DNA of 64,000 bases from Woeseiaceae bacterium (GCA_028280615.1 JANQLK010000055.1:62001-126000); one strand, 5' to 3'. Positions 17,571-26,267 are shown, counted from the first letter of the stretch. Numbers and translations are program-made. The notes: generated by a model not told the origin, from the sequence alone.

Positions 17571-17786
17571 GCGTCGCTCCGAGAATCGCTCGGGACACTA
17601 GCACAGCCGATGGCAGAATGCCGGGGGCGCCCGGACAGGCGCCATGGACGAGGATCCGCGATCAACTGGACGTATACTCAGTACTTCGGGCTGGAGCGCC
17701 CGGGCCTGGGCAGCCGGAAGCAACATGCGCATACACAAGAACACTGAACGACCGGGCTCTGTGCCGCCGAGTGCCGGGAACGGCCA

Positions 17787-19079
17787 ATGCTGAGCGCATA
17801 CCGCGCGGCCGTCTTCCACTGCTTGAGCGACCCCGGCCGCTCGGCGGCGGGCGATTCGACCGAGTACTTCGACGATGGCGTGGTGGTCGTCGAGGACGGA
17901 CGCGTGCTGGCGCTCGGCGACGCGGCGTCGATTGCCGCGGATTTTCCGAACGCTTCCGTCCGGTGCTTCGACGGCGCGCTGATTCTCCCGGGGCTGATCG
18001 ACTGCCACGTGCATTTTCCGCAGGTCGACATCATCGGCTCTTACGGCGAGCAGCTGCTGGATTGGCTCGAACACTATGCTTACCCGGGCGAGATGCGTTA
18101 TGCCGACCCTGTCCACGCCCGCGCGGCAGCGGGTTTCTTCCTGGACGAGCTGCTCAGGAACGGCACAACCGCGGCGGCCGTGTTTGCGACCGTCCACGCG
18201 CACTCCGCCGAGGCGCTGTTCGAGGCGGCTCTGGAGCGACGGATGCGCCTGGTCGCCGGCAAGATACTCATGGACCGCGACAGTCCGCCGGAACTCCGCG
18301 ATACGGCGGAGACGGCGTACACCGACAGTCGAGCGCTCATTGAGCGCTGGCATGGCCGCGGCAGGCTCGGCTACGCGATCACGCCGCGTTTCGCGCTGAC
18401 GTCGAGCGACGAACAGCTCGGCGCGGCCGGCCGGCTCGCGGCCGAGTTTCCAGACACCTGGATTCAGACGCATCTCGCCGAAAACGAGGCCGAGGTGGCG
18501 GCCGTGGCGGCGAAGCACCCGGACTGCGCCAGCTATCTCGACGTTTACGACCGGCACGGACTCCTGCGTGAGCGATCGGTCTTCGGCCATTGTTTGCACC
18601 TCGACGATGCCGACATCCGTCGCCTGGCCGAAGCCGGCGGCGCCGCAGCCTTCTGTCCGAGCTCGAACCTGTTTCTCGGCAGCGGCCTGTTCGACCTGGC
18701 CGCGATGCGGGAGGCCTCGGTCAAGGTCGGGCTCGCGACCGACGTCGGCGGCGGTACCAGCCTGTCGATGCTGTCGACGATGGCCGAGGCATACAAGGTA
18801 TTGCAGCTCCGCGGTCAAAGCCTGCGCGCAAGCGAGGCCCTCTATCTCGCGACGCTCGGGGCGGCCGAGGCGCTCGGCCTGGCCGACCGGATCGGCAATC
18901 TCGAGCCGGGCAAGGAGGCGGATTTCATCGTCGTCGATCCGGCGGCCACGCCGCTATCCGAACGCCGTACGGAACGGCTCGAGTCTATCGACGAACGGCT
19001 GTTCGCGCTGATCACGCTCGGAGACGATCGATACGTCACCGAGACCTTCGTTGCGGGCGAGCGCGTCCGTTATGACTGA
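17787..19079 (+). CDS. guaD: Guanine deaminase
   Basis: This 430-residue amidohydrolase converts guanine to xanthine and ammonia. Zinc ligands are visible as HVH (residues 74-76, in LPGLIDCHVHFPQ), the His in QTHLAENEAEV, the His in VFGHCLHL, and the Asp in LATDVGGG. The FPQ after HxH and the KVLQLRG segment are typical of GuaD rather than of chlorohydrolase-type relatives. The first 8 bases of the next gene overlap its end. It fits the purine-salvage theme of the region. About 215 bases separate it from the divergent Tat gene; TATACT at 17673-17678 is a possible -10, without a clear -35. Confidence 0.93.
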   Translation: MLSAYRAAVFHCLSDPGRSAAGDSTEYFDDGVVVVEDGRVLALGDAASIAADFPNASVRCFDGALILPGLIDCHVHFPQVDIIGSYGEQLLDWLEHYAYPGEMRYADPVHARAAAGFFLDELLRNGTTAAAVFATVHAHSAEALFEAALERRMRLVAGKILMDRDSPPELRDTAETAYTDSRALIERWHGRGRLGYAITPRFALTSSDEQLGAAGRLAAEFPDTWIQTHLAENEAEVAAVAAKHPDCASYLDVYDRHGLLRERSVFGHCLHLDDADIRRLAEAGGAAAFCPSSNLFLGSGLFDLAAMREASVKVGLATDVGGGTSLSMLSTMAEAYKVLQLRGQSLRASEALYLATLGAAEALGLADRIGNLEPGKEADFIVVDPAATPLSERRTERLESIDERLFALITLGDDRYVTETFVAGERVRYD

Positions 19080-21294
19080 ACCGCTCGCCTGGGACGAATT
19101 CGACCAGAGCCAGCCCGGCCGCGAACGCCGGCTACGCGACCTGCCGACGTTCTACTACCACGGCCACTTCGTCGAGCTGCTCGGCTTCGTCCGCGAGCAC
19201 TATGCGCACATACTGGACGAGTCGCACCGGCAGTTCATCGACGGCTTTTCGAGCCTGTCTCGCGAGGCGCAGTGTCTCTACGTACGGCTCGTCAACCGCA
19301 AGGGCAGGCTGTTCAGCGCCGGCGGCCTCAGCTACCCGGAGCTCGGCAACACGCGACCGTTGATCGAGGAACTGCACGCCAACGGTTTCGCGGCCGTGCC
19401 GGCGGCCCGACACTTCGAGGATCTGCTCAAGCACCTTACGCGAGCGGCGCTCTACGACCTGCTGGCCGTGCGATTTGCGGGCCTGCCCAGGTCGGCGAAA
19501 AAGGCCGACCTCGTCGCGTTCGCGAGCACGCATTGCGATCGGCAGGAGTTTGTCCGCGACGCGCGGTCGAGCACGGCGGGCCGTAAGCTGTTTGTCCAGG
19601 CGCGGGCGGACACCGCGTCGTTCCTGACCTTCCTGTTCTTCGGCCGCGTGCAGGACGGGCTCTCGCAGTTCACGATGCGCGATCTCGGTCTCGTGCGCGT
19701 CGACGGCTCTCGGCAGGCATTCGAGGCGCGCTTCGCCGAGCGCGGCGAGGCGCTGGAGCAATTCGTCTTCGCCAGGCTCCTCAAGCGAGCCGAGGCGCGT
19801 GACGAGCACGCGATTCGTTCGCTGGCGGCGGCGGCCGGGGACTGGCCGGATCCGGAATGGCCCGCGGCAGCGGCGCTGCGCGACCGGCTGGCCGAACGCC
19901 TCGGCCGCAGGCTCGAGAAGCTCGGCGAAAGCGAACTCGCGCTCGACGTCTACCGCCGCGGTGAGTCGACCGCGGCGACCGAGCGCGTCGTTCGGATCCT
20001 GCTCGCGTCGGGTCGGCGTGACGAGGCCCGCGCCTATCTCGAGGCGCTGATGGCCGATCCGCGCAACGATGAGGAAGCGTTGATCGCGCGCGACCTGTTC
20101 GCGCTCCGCTTCGAGAACAAGCGCACCTCGGCGCTGACCGATGCGCTGCGGGCTGCCGAGACGATCGACATCGACGAGTCCGGGAGCGGCTCGCCCGAGC
20201 GCGCCGCCGTGCGGTACTTCAAGGCCCGCGGCATGTGCGCCTTTCGGGTCGAGAACGCGCTCTGGCGGACCCTGTTCGGTCTGACGTTCTGGGACATCCT
20301 GTTCGAGGCCGGGGCCGTGAACTCGCCGTTCGACGCTCTGCCCGCGGCGCTCCGCGACGGCCGGTTCGCGACCGTTAACGCCGATGCAATCGGGGCGCGG
20401 CTCGAGCTGCTCGACGATCGCGCTGCATTCAAACGCATATTGCTCAGGGCAAGCATCGCGCACTACGGCACGCCGAACGGCGTGTTTCGGTGGCGCCGGA
20501 GCGTGCTCGACGCGCTGTTCGAGTTTGTCGCCGTCGCGCCGATCGAGGGCATACGCACGATGCTCGATCGGTTCTGCCGTGATTACACGGGCTCACGCTA
20601 CGGCTACCCCGACCTGCTGCTGATCGACGAGGGCCAGCCACGCTTCGTCGAGATCAAGACCGACGGCGATTGCCTCAGGCGAAACCAGATGCTGAGGCTC
20701 GAACAGCTCACGGCTGCCGGCTTCGACGCGGACGTGGTCCGTATCCGGTGGACACTCGATCCCGGCCAGGTCTACGTCGTCGTCGACGTCGAAACGACGG
20801 GTGGCAGAGGCGAGCATCATCGCGTCACCGAGATCGGTGCCGTCAAGGTCCGGGACGGCCAGGTCATCGATCGCTTCTCGACACTGATCAATCCGCAGCG
20901 AACGATACCGCCCGGCATCACGCGACTCACCGGCATTTCGTCGGAGCTGGTTCGGGACGCGCCGTACTTCGTCGATATCGCAGAGGATTTCACAACGTTC
21001 ATGGGCGACGCCATCTTCGTTGCACACAATGTCGAGTTCGATTACCGCTTCGTCTCGGCCGAATACAAGCGGCTGGGCCGGACGTTTCGCCATGCGAAGC
21101 TCTGCACCTGCGCGTCGATGCGCAGGCTCTACCCGGGTCATCGTTCCTACAGCCTGAATTCGCTCTGCGCGGCCTACGGCATACCGCTCGAGAACCATCA
21201 TCGCGCGCTCTGCGACGCCGAGGCGGCGGCCGAGCTGTTGCTGCTGATCAACGAGAAGCGGGCTGCCGATATGGGGTACGATGCGCGCGGGTAA
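19072..21294 (+). CDS. FAN1-type VRR-NUC nuclease fused to a DEDDh (DnaQ-like) 3'-5' exonuclease
   Basis: The 740-residue protein has two nuclease modules. Residues 1 to about 560 follow the FAN1 plan: LPTFYYHGHFVELLGFV at the N-terminus, a SAP-like region (SAKKADLVAFA, about 141-151), a TPR-like helical stretch near 280-330, and a VRR-NUC site GYPDLLLID...RFVEIKTDGD...NQ with Asp514, Glu527 and Lys529. Residues 566-740 are a DnaQ-type exonuclease with VDVETTG (Asp572, Glu574), AHNVEFDYRF (Asp657) and HHRALCDAEAA (His710, Asp715), so all DEDDh residues are present. FAN1 enzymes incise and trim at interstrand crosslinks. The start at 19072 overlaps the guaD stop by 8 bases. Confidence 0.88.
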   Translation: MTEPLAWDEFDQSQPGRERRLRDLPTFYYHGHFVELLGFVREHYAHILDESHRQFIDGFSSLSREAQCLYVRLVNRKGRLFSAGGLSYPELGNTRPLIEELHANGFAAVPAARHFEDLLKHLTRAALYDLLAVRFAGLPRSAKKADLVAFASTHCDRQEFVRDARSSTAGRKLFVQARADTASFLTFLFFGRVQDGLSQFTMRDLGLVRVDGSRQAFEARFAERGEALEQFVFARLLKRAEARDEHAIRSLAAAAGDWPDPEWPAAAALRDRLAERLGRRLEKLGESELALDVYRRGESTAATERVVRILLASGRRDEARAYLEALMADPRNDEEALIARDLFALRFENKRTSALTDALRAAETIDIDESGSGSPERAAVRYFKARGMCAFRVENALWRTLFGLTFWDILFEAGAVNSPFDALPAALRDGRFATVNADAIGARLELLDDRAAFKRILLRASIAHYGTPNGVFRWRRSVLDALFEFVAVAPIEGIRTMLDRFCRDYTGSRYGYPDLLLIDEGQPRFVEIKTDGDCLRRNQMLRLEQLTAAGFDADVVRIRWTLDPGQVYVVVDVETTGGRGEHHRVTEIGAVKVRDGQVIDRFSTLINPQRTIPPGITRLTGISSELVRDAPYFVDIAEDFTTFMGDAIFVAHNVEFDYRFVSAEYKRLGRTFRHAKLCTCASMRRLYPGHRSYSLNSLCAAYGIPLENHHRALCDAEAAAELLLLINEKRAADMGYDARG

Positions 21295-21311
21295 GCCTGG
21301 GTCACACAGCC

Positions 21312-22193
21312 ATGCGAAAACTGCTATCTACTCTGATGCCGGCCGTCATGCTCGGTGCCTGCGCGACGATCACGGCGGACCTGCCGGCCATCACGGACGC
21401 GCCGCACGGCGAGCACGATGCGGGCCGTGTGGTGTGGCACGACCTGCTGACCGAGTCGCCGGCCGAATCGCGGCGCTTCTACGAGGAACTGTTCGGCTGG
21501 ACTTTCGAGCGTCCGGGCATCGATCTCGGCTTCGGCAACGACGACGTCTACCTGCTGATTCGGCACAACGGCAGGCTCATCGGCGGCATGGTCGATGCGA
21601 CCCAGATCGAAGCCGGTGCGAACGTCTCGCAGTGGGTCACGGTCCTGTCGACCGACGATATCGAGGCGGCCGTCGCGCGGGCACGTGCCGAGGGTGCGGA
21701 GGTTCTCACGCCGCCGACGTCGCTGGCCACGCGCGGTACCGTCGCGGTCCTGCGCGACCCTCAAGGCGCGCTGTTCGCGCTCCTGACGGCGAAAGGCGGC
21801 GATCCGTTGGAGCAGCCCCCGGCGATGGGCGGGTTCCTGTGGAGCGAGGTGTGGACGTCCGACGTCGAGCAGGCGACGTCGTTCTACGAAAAGGTCGTGG
21901 GCTACGAGCGCGACGAGCGCTCGCGGGACGGCATGGACCGGAGCTACACGGTGCTCGCGCGCGCCGGTGAGCCGCGCGCGGGCGTACTCGCGAACCCGTT
22001 CGAAGGCGAGCGACCCGTCTGGGTCAACTACCTGAGAGTTGCCGACCCGGCGGCCATTGCGGGGCGCGTCGAGTCGCTCGGCGGGCGCGTCATCGTCGAT
22101 GCCCGACCTCGCGACATCGGCGGCATGGTCGCGCTCATTGCGGGCCCGTCCGGCGCGGGTATCGCGCTGCAAACCTGGCCACTGGAGAACTGA
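21312..22193 (+). CDS. Exported lipoprotein with two VOC (glyoxalase-like) domains
   Basis: The 293-residue protein starts with a lipoprotein signal (MRKLLSTLMPAVMLGAC, Cys17). Two VOC domains follow: VVWHDLLTESPAESRRFYEELFGW...VAVLRDPQGALFALLTAKGGD and FLWSEVWTSDVEQATSFYEKVVGYERDE...VALIAGPSGAGIALQTW. The tandem pattern resembles CFP32-type two-domain glyoxalase-like proteins, which normally lack a signal. Metal ligands are not obvious, so it may bind and not convert a small molecule. A longer upstream frame starting at 20670 lies inside the nuclease gene and is not real. It ends 2 bases before the next small lipoprotein gene. Confidence 0.85.
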   Translation: MRKLLSTLMPAVMLGACATITADLPAITDAPHGEHDAGRVVWHDLLTESPAESRRFYEELFGWTFERPGIDLGFGNDDVYLLIRHNGRLIGGMVDATQIEAGANVSQWVTVLSTDDIEAAVARARAEGAEVLTPPTSLATRGTVAVLRDPQGALFALLTAKGGDPLEQPPAMGGFLWSEVWTSDVEQATSFYEKVVGYERDERSRDGMDRSYTVLARAGEPRAGVLANPFEGERPVWVNYLRVADPAAIAGRVESLGGRVIVDARPRDIGGMVALIAGPSGAGIALQTWPLEN

Positions 22194-22195
22194 AG

Positions 22196-22384
22196 ATGAT
22201 GAAACCGAGTCGAGCGACCTTGCCGGCCATCTTGCGCCGCGCGCTGCTCGTCTGCTTATGTGCGGGCCTCGCGTCCTGCGAGCCGCCGCAGGTGTACGGC
22301 AGCGTGGGCTACAGCTCGTTCAGCGGCGGCTACGGCAGCCCCGGCTTCGGCACGAGCATTCGCATCGGCGGTCGAATCTACTAG
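22196..22384 (+). CDS. Very small glycine-rich lipoprotein
   Basis: The 62-residue product has a lipoprotein signal with the lipobox LASC (Cys28). The mature part has only about 35 residues and is rich in Gly, Ser and Tyr (YSSFSGGYGSPGFGTS). It starts 2 bases after the VOC lipoprotein stop and is probably co-transcribed. No known family was recognised. The consistent lipobox and the tight spacing make it a likely real gene. Confidence 0.65.
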   Translation: MMKPSRATLPAILRRALLVCLCAGLASCEPPQVYGSVGYSSFSGGYGSPGFGTSIRIGGRIY

Positions 22385-22391
22385 AAGCGGG

Positions 22392-22997
22392 CTAGGGTGC
22401 GAGCGTCGTGTCGCCGTCGTCCACGAAGGGCTCGAGCCGATCGATGATCGACCCGAGTTCGGGGCGGCTCCGGCGCAGTTCGTCGATCGACAGGCCCGTA
22501 AGCTCGTAAGGCAGTATCAGCCAGTCGTCGGTTTCCCGCACGTAGTAATCGGGGGCGCGCAGAGTGCGCTCGGTGGGTCGATACCAGACGCTCGCCGTCC
22601 GGATGTCGTGCGGCAGGTTGCGTCGTGTCTTCTGCTCGAGCTGCCTGATTACGGCTGCGACGCTCGAGCCCGTGCTGTAGACGTCGTCGACGATCAGGAG
22701 CGAGTGCTTCGAGCTCAGGTTCTCCAACAGATACTGCAGGCCGTGCACGCGAATCTGGTCGCCGCGGTCGACCATCTCCGAATAGCGTGTCTGGCCTGAG
22801 TACGACGTTCTGATCGCAATGTGGTCGGTGGGAACGCCGAAGTGCTCGAGGCCTTCCTGCACGGCGATGCCGACCGCGCTGCCGCCGCGCCACAGGCCGA
22901 CCAGGAAGTCCGGCTCGAACCCCGCGCTGTAGATGTCGGCGGCGAGCCTGAAGGAATCGCGCAGCAAATCGTCGGCAGCGACGAGCCGGTTTTTCAT
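22392..22997 (-). CDS. Phosphoribosyltransferase (purine-type), copy A
   Basis: The 201-residue type I PRTase has the PRPP loop LLIVDDVYSTGSSV (about residues 100-113) and an upstream GLWRGGSAVG segment (34-43). It resembles a hypoxanthine/xanthine PRTase. It would join a purine base and PRPP to a nucleotide. It is divergent from a clear paralogue 84 bases away. Shared segments include LWRGG/IWRGG, GVPTDHIAIRTS/GVESDHIAIRTS, IRVHGLQY/VAVHGLNY, and YYVRETDDWLILPYEL/YFVHETDEWLVFPHEL. The base specificity cannot be read from the sequence. Confidence 0.85.
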   Translation of the reverse strand: MKNRLVAADDLLRDSFRLAADIYSAGFEPDFLVGLWRGGSAVGIAVQEGLEHFGVPTDHIAIRTSYSGQTRYSEMVDRGDQIRVHGLQYLLENLSSKHSLLIVDDVYSTGSSVAAVIRQLEQKTRRNLPHDIRTASVWYRPTERTLRAPDYYVRETDDWLILPYELTGLSIDELRRSRPELGSIIDRLEPFVDDGDTTLAP

Positions 22998-23081
22998 GAT
23001 TTGGTCTCCGACCGCAGTGCGGTACCATCCGGTAAGGCCGGATTATATAGACTCCCGAGAGCGTCCGGCGCCGGGAATGCC

Positions 23082-23648
23082 ATGCACAAGATCGTACTGT
23101 CCGCGCAAACACTCCTCGAAGATTCCTTCGAACTCGGCGTGCGCATACTCGAGGACGGCTTCCGTCCCACGCTGATAATCGCTATCTGGCGCGGCGGAAC
23201 GCCGGTCGGCATGTCCGTGCAGGAAGTACTCGCCTACGCCGGCGTCGAGTCCGACCACATCGCAATCCGGACGTCGTCCTATCACGGTGTGGACGCACGC
23301 GGCGACGTCGCCGTGCACGGCCTCAACTACGTCATCAAGAAGATCTGCCACGACGATCGCGTGCTGATCGTCGATGACGTGTTCGACACGGGCAATACGA
23401 TCAGGGCCGTCATCGAAGAGCTGGGCCGGCGCGCGCGCGACAATACCCCGGAGGACATTCGCATTGCCGTGCCGTGGTTCAAGCCGAGCCGCAACCAGAC
23501 CGACCTCACGCCCGACTACTTCGTGCACGAGACGGACGAATGGCTCGTGTTCCCACACGAACTCGACGCCCTGACCCCCGAGGAGCTGCGCGAGACCCGG
23601 CCGGCCATCGCCGCAATCGTCGAGGGCGTCAAGCCCGACGCCGCTTGA
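23082..23648 (+). CDS. Phosphoribosyltransferase (purine-type), copy B
   Basis: The 188-residue paralogue of copy A has the PRPP loop VLIVDDVFDTGNTI (residues 94-107) and IAIWRGGTPVG (33-43). The start at 23082 (MHKIVLS) matches the paralogue's N-terminus; an upstream ATG at 22821 lies in copy A and is a shadow. The LOG-type nucleotide phosphoribohydrolase gene starts 8 bases after its stop, so the two are likely one unit. One frees a base from a nucleoside monophosphate, the other rebuilds it. Confidence 0.85.
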   Translation: MHKIVLSAQTLLEDSFELGVRILEDGFRPTLIIAIWRGGTPVGMSVQEVLAYAGVESDHIAIRTSSYHGVDARGDVAVHGLNYVIKKICHDDRVLIVDDVFDTGNTIRAVIEELGRRARDNTPEDIRIAVPWFKPSRNQTDLTPDYFVHETDEWLVFPHELDALTPEELRETRPAIAAIVEGVKPDAA

Positions 23649-23655
23649 GCCCGGC

Positions 23656-24222
23656 GTGCAGCGCATCTGCGTCTATTGCGGCTCGAGTAACGGCGCGCGG
23701 CCGGAATACCGGCAGGCGGCCGTCGGTCTCGCGCGGGCGCTCACGGACAGCGGTATCGAACTCGTCTACGGCGGCGCATCCAAGGGCCTCATGGGCGTCA
23801 TCGCCGATGAGGTGCTGGCCAGGGGCGGCGCCGCGCACGGCGTGATACCGAAACTACTCGAGGACAAGGAAATCGCCCATCGCGGACTCACCGAACTGCA
23901 CGTCACGGCCTCCATGCACGATCGCAAGTCCATGATGGCGGCGCTGTCGGACGGTTTCATAGCGATGCCCGGCGGCTTCGGTACGCTCGAGGAGGTCGTC
24001 GAGATCGTTACCTGGGGGCAGCTTGCGTTCCACGACAAGCCGGTCGGACTGCTCAACGTTCGCGGCTACTTCGACAAGCTGCTCGCGTTTCTGGACCATA
24101 TGGTTGCCGAGGAATTCCTGAAACCGCAAAACCGGGCGATGCTCATGACCGACAGCACGGCCGCCGGTCTCATCGGTCGGTTCGAGCGTTATTCGCCACC
24201 GCGCGTCGAGAAGTGGATTTAG
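23656..24222 (+). CDS. LOG-family nucleoside 5'-monophosphate phosphoribohydrolase
   Basis: The 188-residue protein has the LOG/TIGR00730 hallmarks: CVYCGSSNG at the N-terminus, GGASKGLMG (39-47), MHDRKSMM (87-94) and PGGFGTLEE (105-113). These enzymes hydrolyse the N-glycosidic bond of nucleoside 5'-monophosphates such as AMP, or activate cytokinin nucleotides in plants and some bacteria. It starts with GTG 8 bases after the copy B PRTase stop. A role in purine nucleotide turnover fits the neighbours better than cytokinin production, but this is inferred. Confidence 0.9.
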   Translation: MQRICVYCGSSNGARPEYRQAAVGLARALTDSGIELVYGGASKGLMGVIADEVLARGGAAHGVIPKLLEDKEIAHRGLTELHVTASMHDRKSMMAALSDGFIAMPGGFGTLEEVVEIVTWGQLAFHDKPVGLLNVRGYFDKLLAFLDHMVAEEFLKPQNRAMLMTDSTAAGLIGRFERYSPPRVEKWI

Positions 24223-24224
24223 CC

Positions 24225-24794
24225 TTACCAGAACCGCATGTGCCACCCGGCGCGGCCCGAAGTATGGCTTCGGCGGCGTTTCCACATTTTCGCGTGAAGC
24301 GCGGCGCGCTTGTCCTTCAACCAATCCTCCCGGCCGACATGGATGTCTTCACCCGATGCCTTGCGGCGAGCTTCCTCGGCCTCCCGAAACCGGCAGAACT
24401 CCTGGTACAGCGAGATTTCCGACTGTAGCTCGCGAAACACGATTTCGGCGTAGATCGCATCGTCCAGGAAGCCAAGCCCGGGCACGTGATCGGGAATGAT
24501 GTCCTCGGGGTCGCACAGGTAGGCCAGCGCTCCGAGGACGCGCTTGACGTCTTCGTCGCTGAGCTGCCATTCGTCGTCGTCGATCATCCGGATCACGACG
24601 TCGAGCTGTTCGAGCCGCTCGGCGACGTAGGCTGGCAACTCGCCGCTTCGTGCGTCGGCGATCAGCTTGCGCGCGGCGTGCTCGATTTGCTCGGCCGTGT
24701 TCTCGCGCTCGACGGCTTCGCGAGCCTTGTCGACGATCGCCTGGAATCGCGCCAGATCGTCGTCGCTCAGAGTAAACGTGATTTCGAGCGGCAT
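24225..24794 (-). CDS. DUF1232 (YkvA-like) protein
   Basis: The 189-residue cytosolic protein contains a DUF1232-like core, AYLCDPEDIIPDHVPGLGFLDDAIYAEIV. It has a long acidic N-terminal helical region and a basic C-terminus. I use the second ATG (24794), because GGGGG lies 9 bases upstream of it while it would abut the first ATG at 24803. The gene converges on the LOG gene with 2 bases between stops. The function of DUF1232 proteins is poorly defined. Confidence 0.75.
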   Translation of the reverse strand: MPLEITFTLSDDDLARFQAIVDKAREAVERENTAEQIEHAARKLIADARSGELPAYVAERLEQLDVVIRMIDDDEWQLSDEDVKRVLGALAYLCDPEDIIPDHVPGLGFLDDAIYAEIVFRELQSEISLYQEFCRFREAEEARRKASGEDIHVGREDWLKDKRAALHAKMWKRRRSHTSGRAGWHMRFW

Positions 24795-24888
24795 CGGCAG
24801 CATCCCCCTTTCGTTACTGCAAACAGGGTGTCAGCGTAGCGCGGGCACGGACAGTTCGCAGTACGCGAAAGCCGCAGCCGAGGCGTCG

Positions 24889-25371
24889 TCAGCGTTTGCC
24901 GCGCGGGTCGAAGCCGGCGTCGCGCATGATTTGGGCGTCTTCGTCCGCCGGTGCAAGCTCGGCTTCGCCGTCCTCGTTCAGAATTCGGCGCAAAGCCATC
25001 GTACTGACTAACGACGTTGCCGGCGCATCCGGATCGACCTCCTCGGCAAGCGGTTCGCCGGCAACGATGGCGTCCTCGTCGGCCACTTCGGTGCTCTGGA
25101 TCGCGGCCGTGAGATCGTCCCTCGCGATGATCTCGAAGGCGTCGCTGCCGGCACGCTGCGCGACGACGCCGTCCTCGTCGTTGTCGGCAACGGCCTCGAG
25201 ACGGCGCCGTTGCTCATCCCCCTCGGCAAGGATCTGCATGAGGCGCTGGGTCGACAACAGTTCGAAGTCCGTATCCACTTCCGGCCCCTCCCAGACGGTC
25301 TGGCCATCGTCGTCCACGGCCGACCGGGACGGGCGCTTGAGGCGAACGGTTCGCTTGAGTTCGTCATTCAT
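24889..25371 (-). CDS. Acidic hypothetical protein
   Basis: The product has 160 residues starting MNDELKRTVRLKRPS, with a strongly acidic middle and C-terminus (for example VADNDEDGVV, EEVDPDAPA). No domain or signal peptide was recognised and the family is unknown to me. An upstream GTG at 25383 in frame gives four more residues; the ATG is chosen by default. Codon usage resembles the neighbours. It could be an unstructured cytosolic protein. Confidence 0.5.
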   Translation of the reverse strand: MNDELKRTVRLKRPSRSAVDDDGQTVWEGPEVDTDFELLSTQRLMQILAEGDEQRRRLEAVADNDEDGVVAQRAGSDAFEIIARDDLTAAIQSTEVADEDAIVAGEPLAEEVDPDAPATSLVSTMALRRILNEDGEAELAPADEDAQIMRDAGFDPRGKR

Positions 25372-25562
25372 TAGAGAATCCACGCCGAATTTTACGTAGT
25401 GTGTCGGAAATCACGGGCCTTCCCGCATCGACGGCCCCACCTCCCCAAACCCTAGCACAGGTTGCCAGTCCACGATTAAGGCCTTGCACCGCGTTTTCGG
25501 GAGGGCCGTAATAAACGCCTTGGCCGTCCGGTCATCCAACGTGACCTGACCGGAGAATCCGC

Positions 25563-26267
25563 ATGACGACAGCCACGAATACCAAGAATCCGATCCGCAC
25601 GCTCGCCGTCCTGAGTACGGCCGGTCTCCTGCTGTTGAGCCTTCTGTGCAGCCTGTCGCTTCAGGCCGGTCAGGCCGACACGCCGATCGCCGACAGTGCC
25701 GACGGCGTCGAGCCGCTGGCCGCGGGTGACAGGGCGCCGCGCTTCTCGGTTCGCTCCGTTACGGGCGAACGCTACGATTTCAATCCGAACGAACTCGAGC
25801 GGCCGACCATCCTCGTCACGTTTCGCGGCGGCTGGTGCCCGTACTGCAACATGCATCTCTCCGAGCTGCGCCACGTCATGCCGGAGATCAACGACATGGG
25901 CGTCGAGATCCTGTTCCTGAGCGGCGACCGGCCGGATCAGCTCTACAGCTCGCTGTCGGACGACACGCGTGACGATATCCAGGACCTGGACTACACGATC
26001 CTGTCGGACGCCGATGCCACCGCAGCCATCGCGCTCGGCATCGCCTTCAGGACGCCCGAGGACCTCCCGCAGCGCTTCGCGGATCGCGGCCGCGACATCG
26101 CGGGCTCGTCGATCATGAACCACGGCGTGCTGCCGGTCCCGGCCGTGTTCGCCGTTGACCAGGCCGGCACGATCACGTTCGCCTACGTCATTCCCGACTA
26201 CAAGGTCAGGCTGCCGGCCGACGAACTGCTCACGGTCGCGCGCGAGCTGGCCGCCGACGCGCCGTGA
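25563..26267 (+). CDS. Exported or membrane-anchored AhpC/TSA-type peroxiredoxin-like protein
   Basis: The 234-residue protein has an N-terminal hydrophobic segment (residues 12-36). The redoxin fold follows with the active-site motif RGGWCPYC (Cys92 and Cys95), FLSGDRPDQLY and PAVFAVDQAGTITFAYV. A CxxC within a peroxiredoxin-like frame suggests a thiol-disulfide or peroxide-reducing role in the periplasm. A clear SD (GGAGA) lies 7 bases before the ATG. About 190 bases separate it from the divergent acidic protein gene; TTGCAC (25484) with CGTAAT (25507) 17 bases later is a weak promoter candidate. Confidence 0.88.
   Translation: MTTATNTKNPIRTLAVLSTAGLLLLSLLCSLSLQAGQADTPIADSADGVEPLAAGDRAPRFSVRSVTGERYDFNPNELERPTILVTFRGGWCPYCNMHLSELRHVMPEINDMGVEILFLSGDRPDQLYSSLSDDTRDDIQDLDYTILSDADATAAIALGIAFRTPEDLPQRFADRGRDIAGSSIMNHGVLPVPAVFAVDQAGTITFAYVIPDYKVRLPADELLTVARELAADAP

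Noticed and set aside
17571..17786. A possible small gene or RNA in the longest gap
   Set aside because: No ribosome site with a coherent short frame and no stable hairpin with a T-run were seen; only a lone TATACT at 17673.
19132..20463. A 443-codon minus-strand frame opposite the FAN1 fusion gene
   Set aside because: Antisense shadow: Arg- and Glu-rich without motifs, fully inside a gene with complete nuclease motifs.
20670..22193. A 507-codon frame that would extend the VOC lipoprotein upstream
   Set aside because: The added part lies inside the nuclease gene in another frame; the lipoprotein signal begins at 21312.
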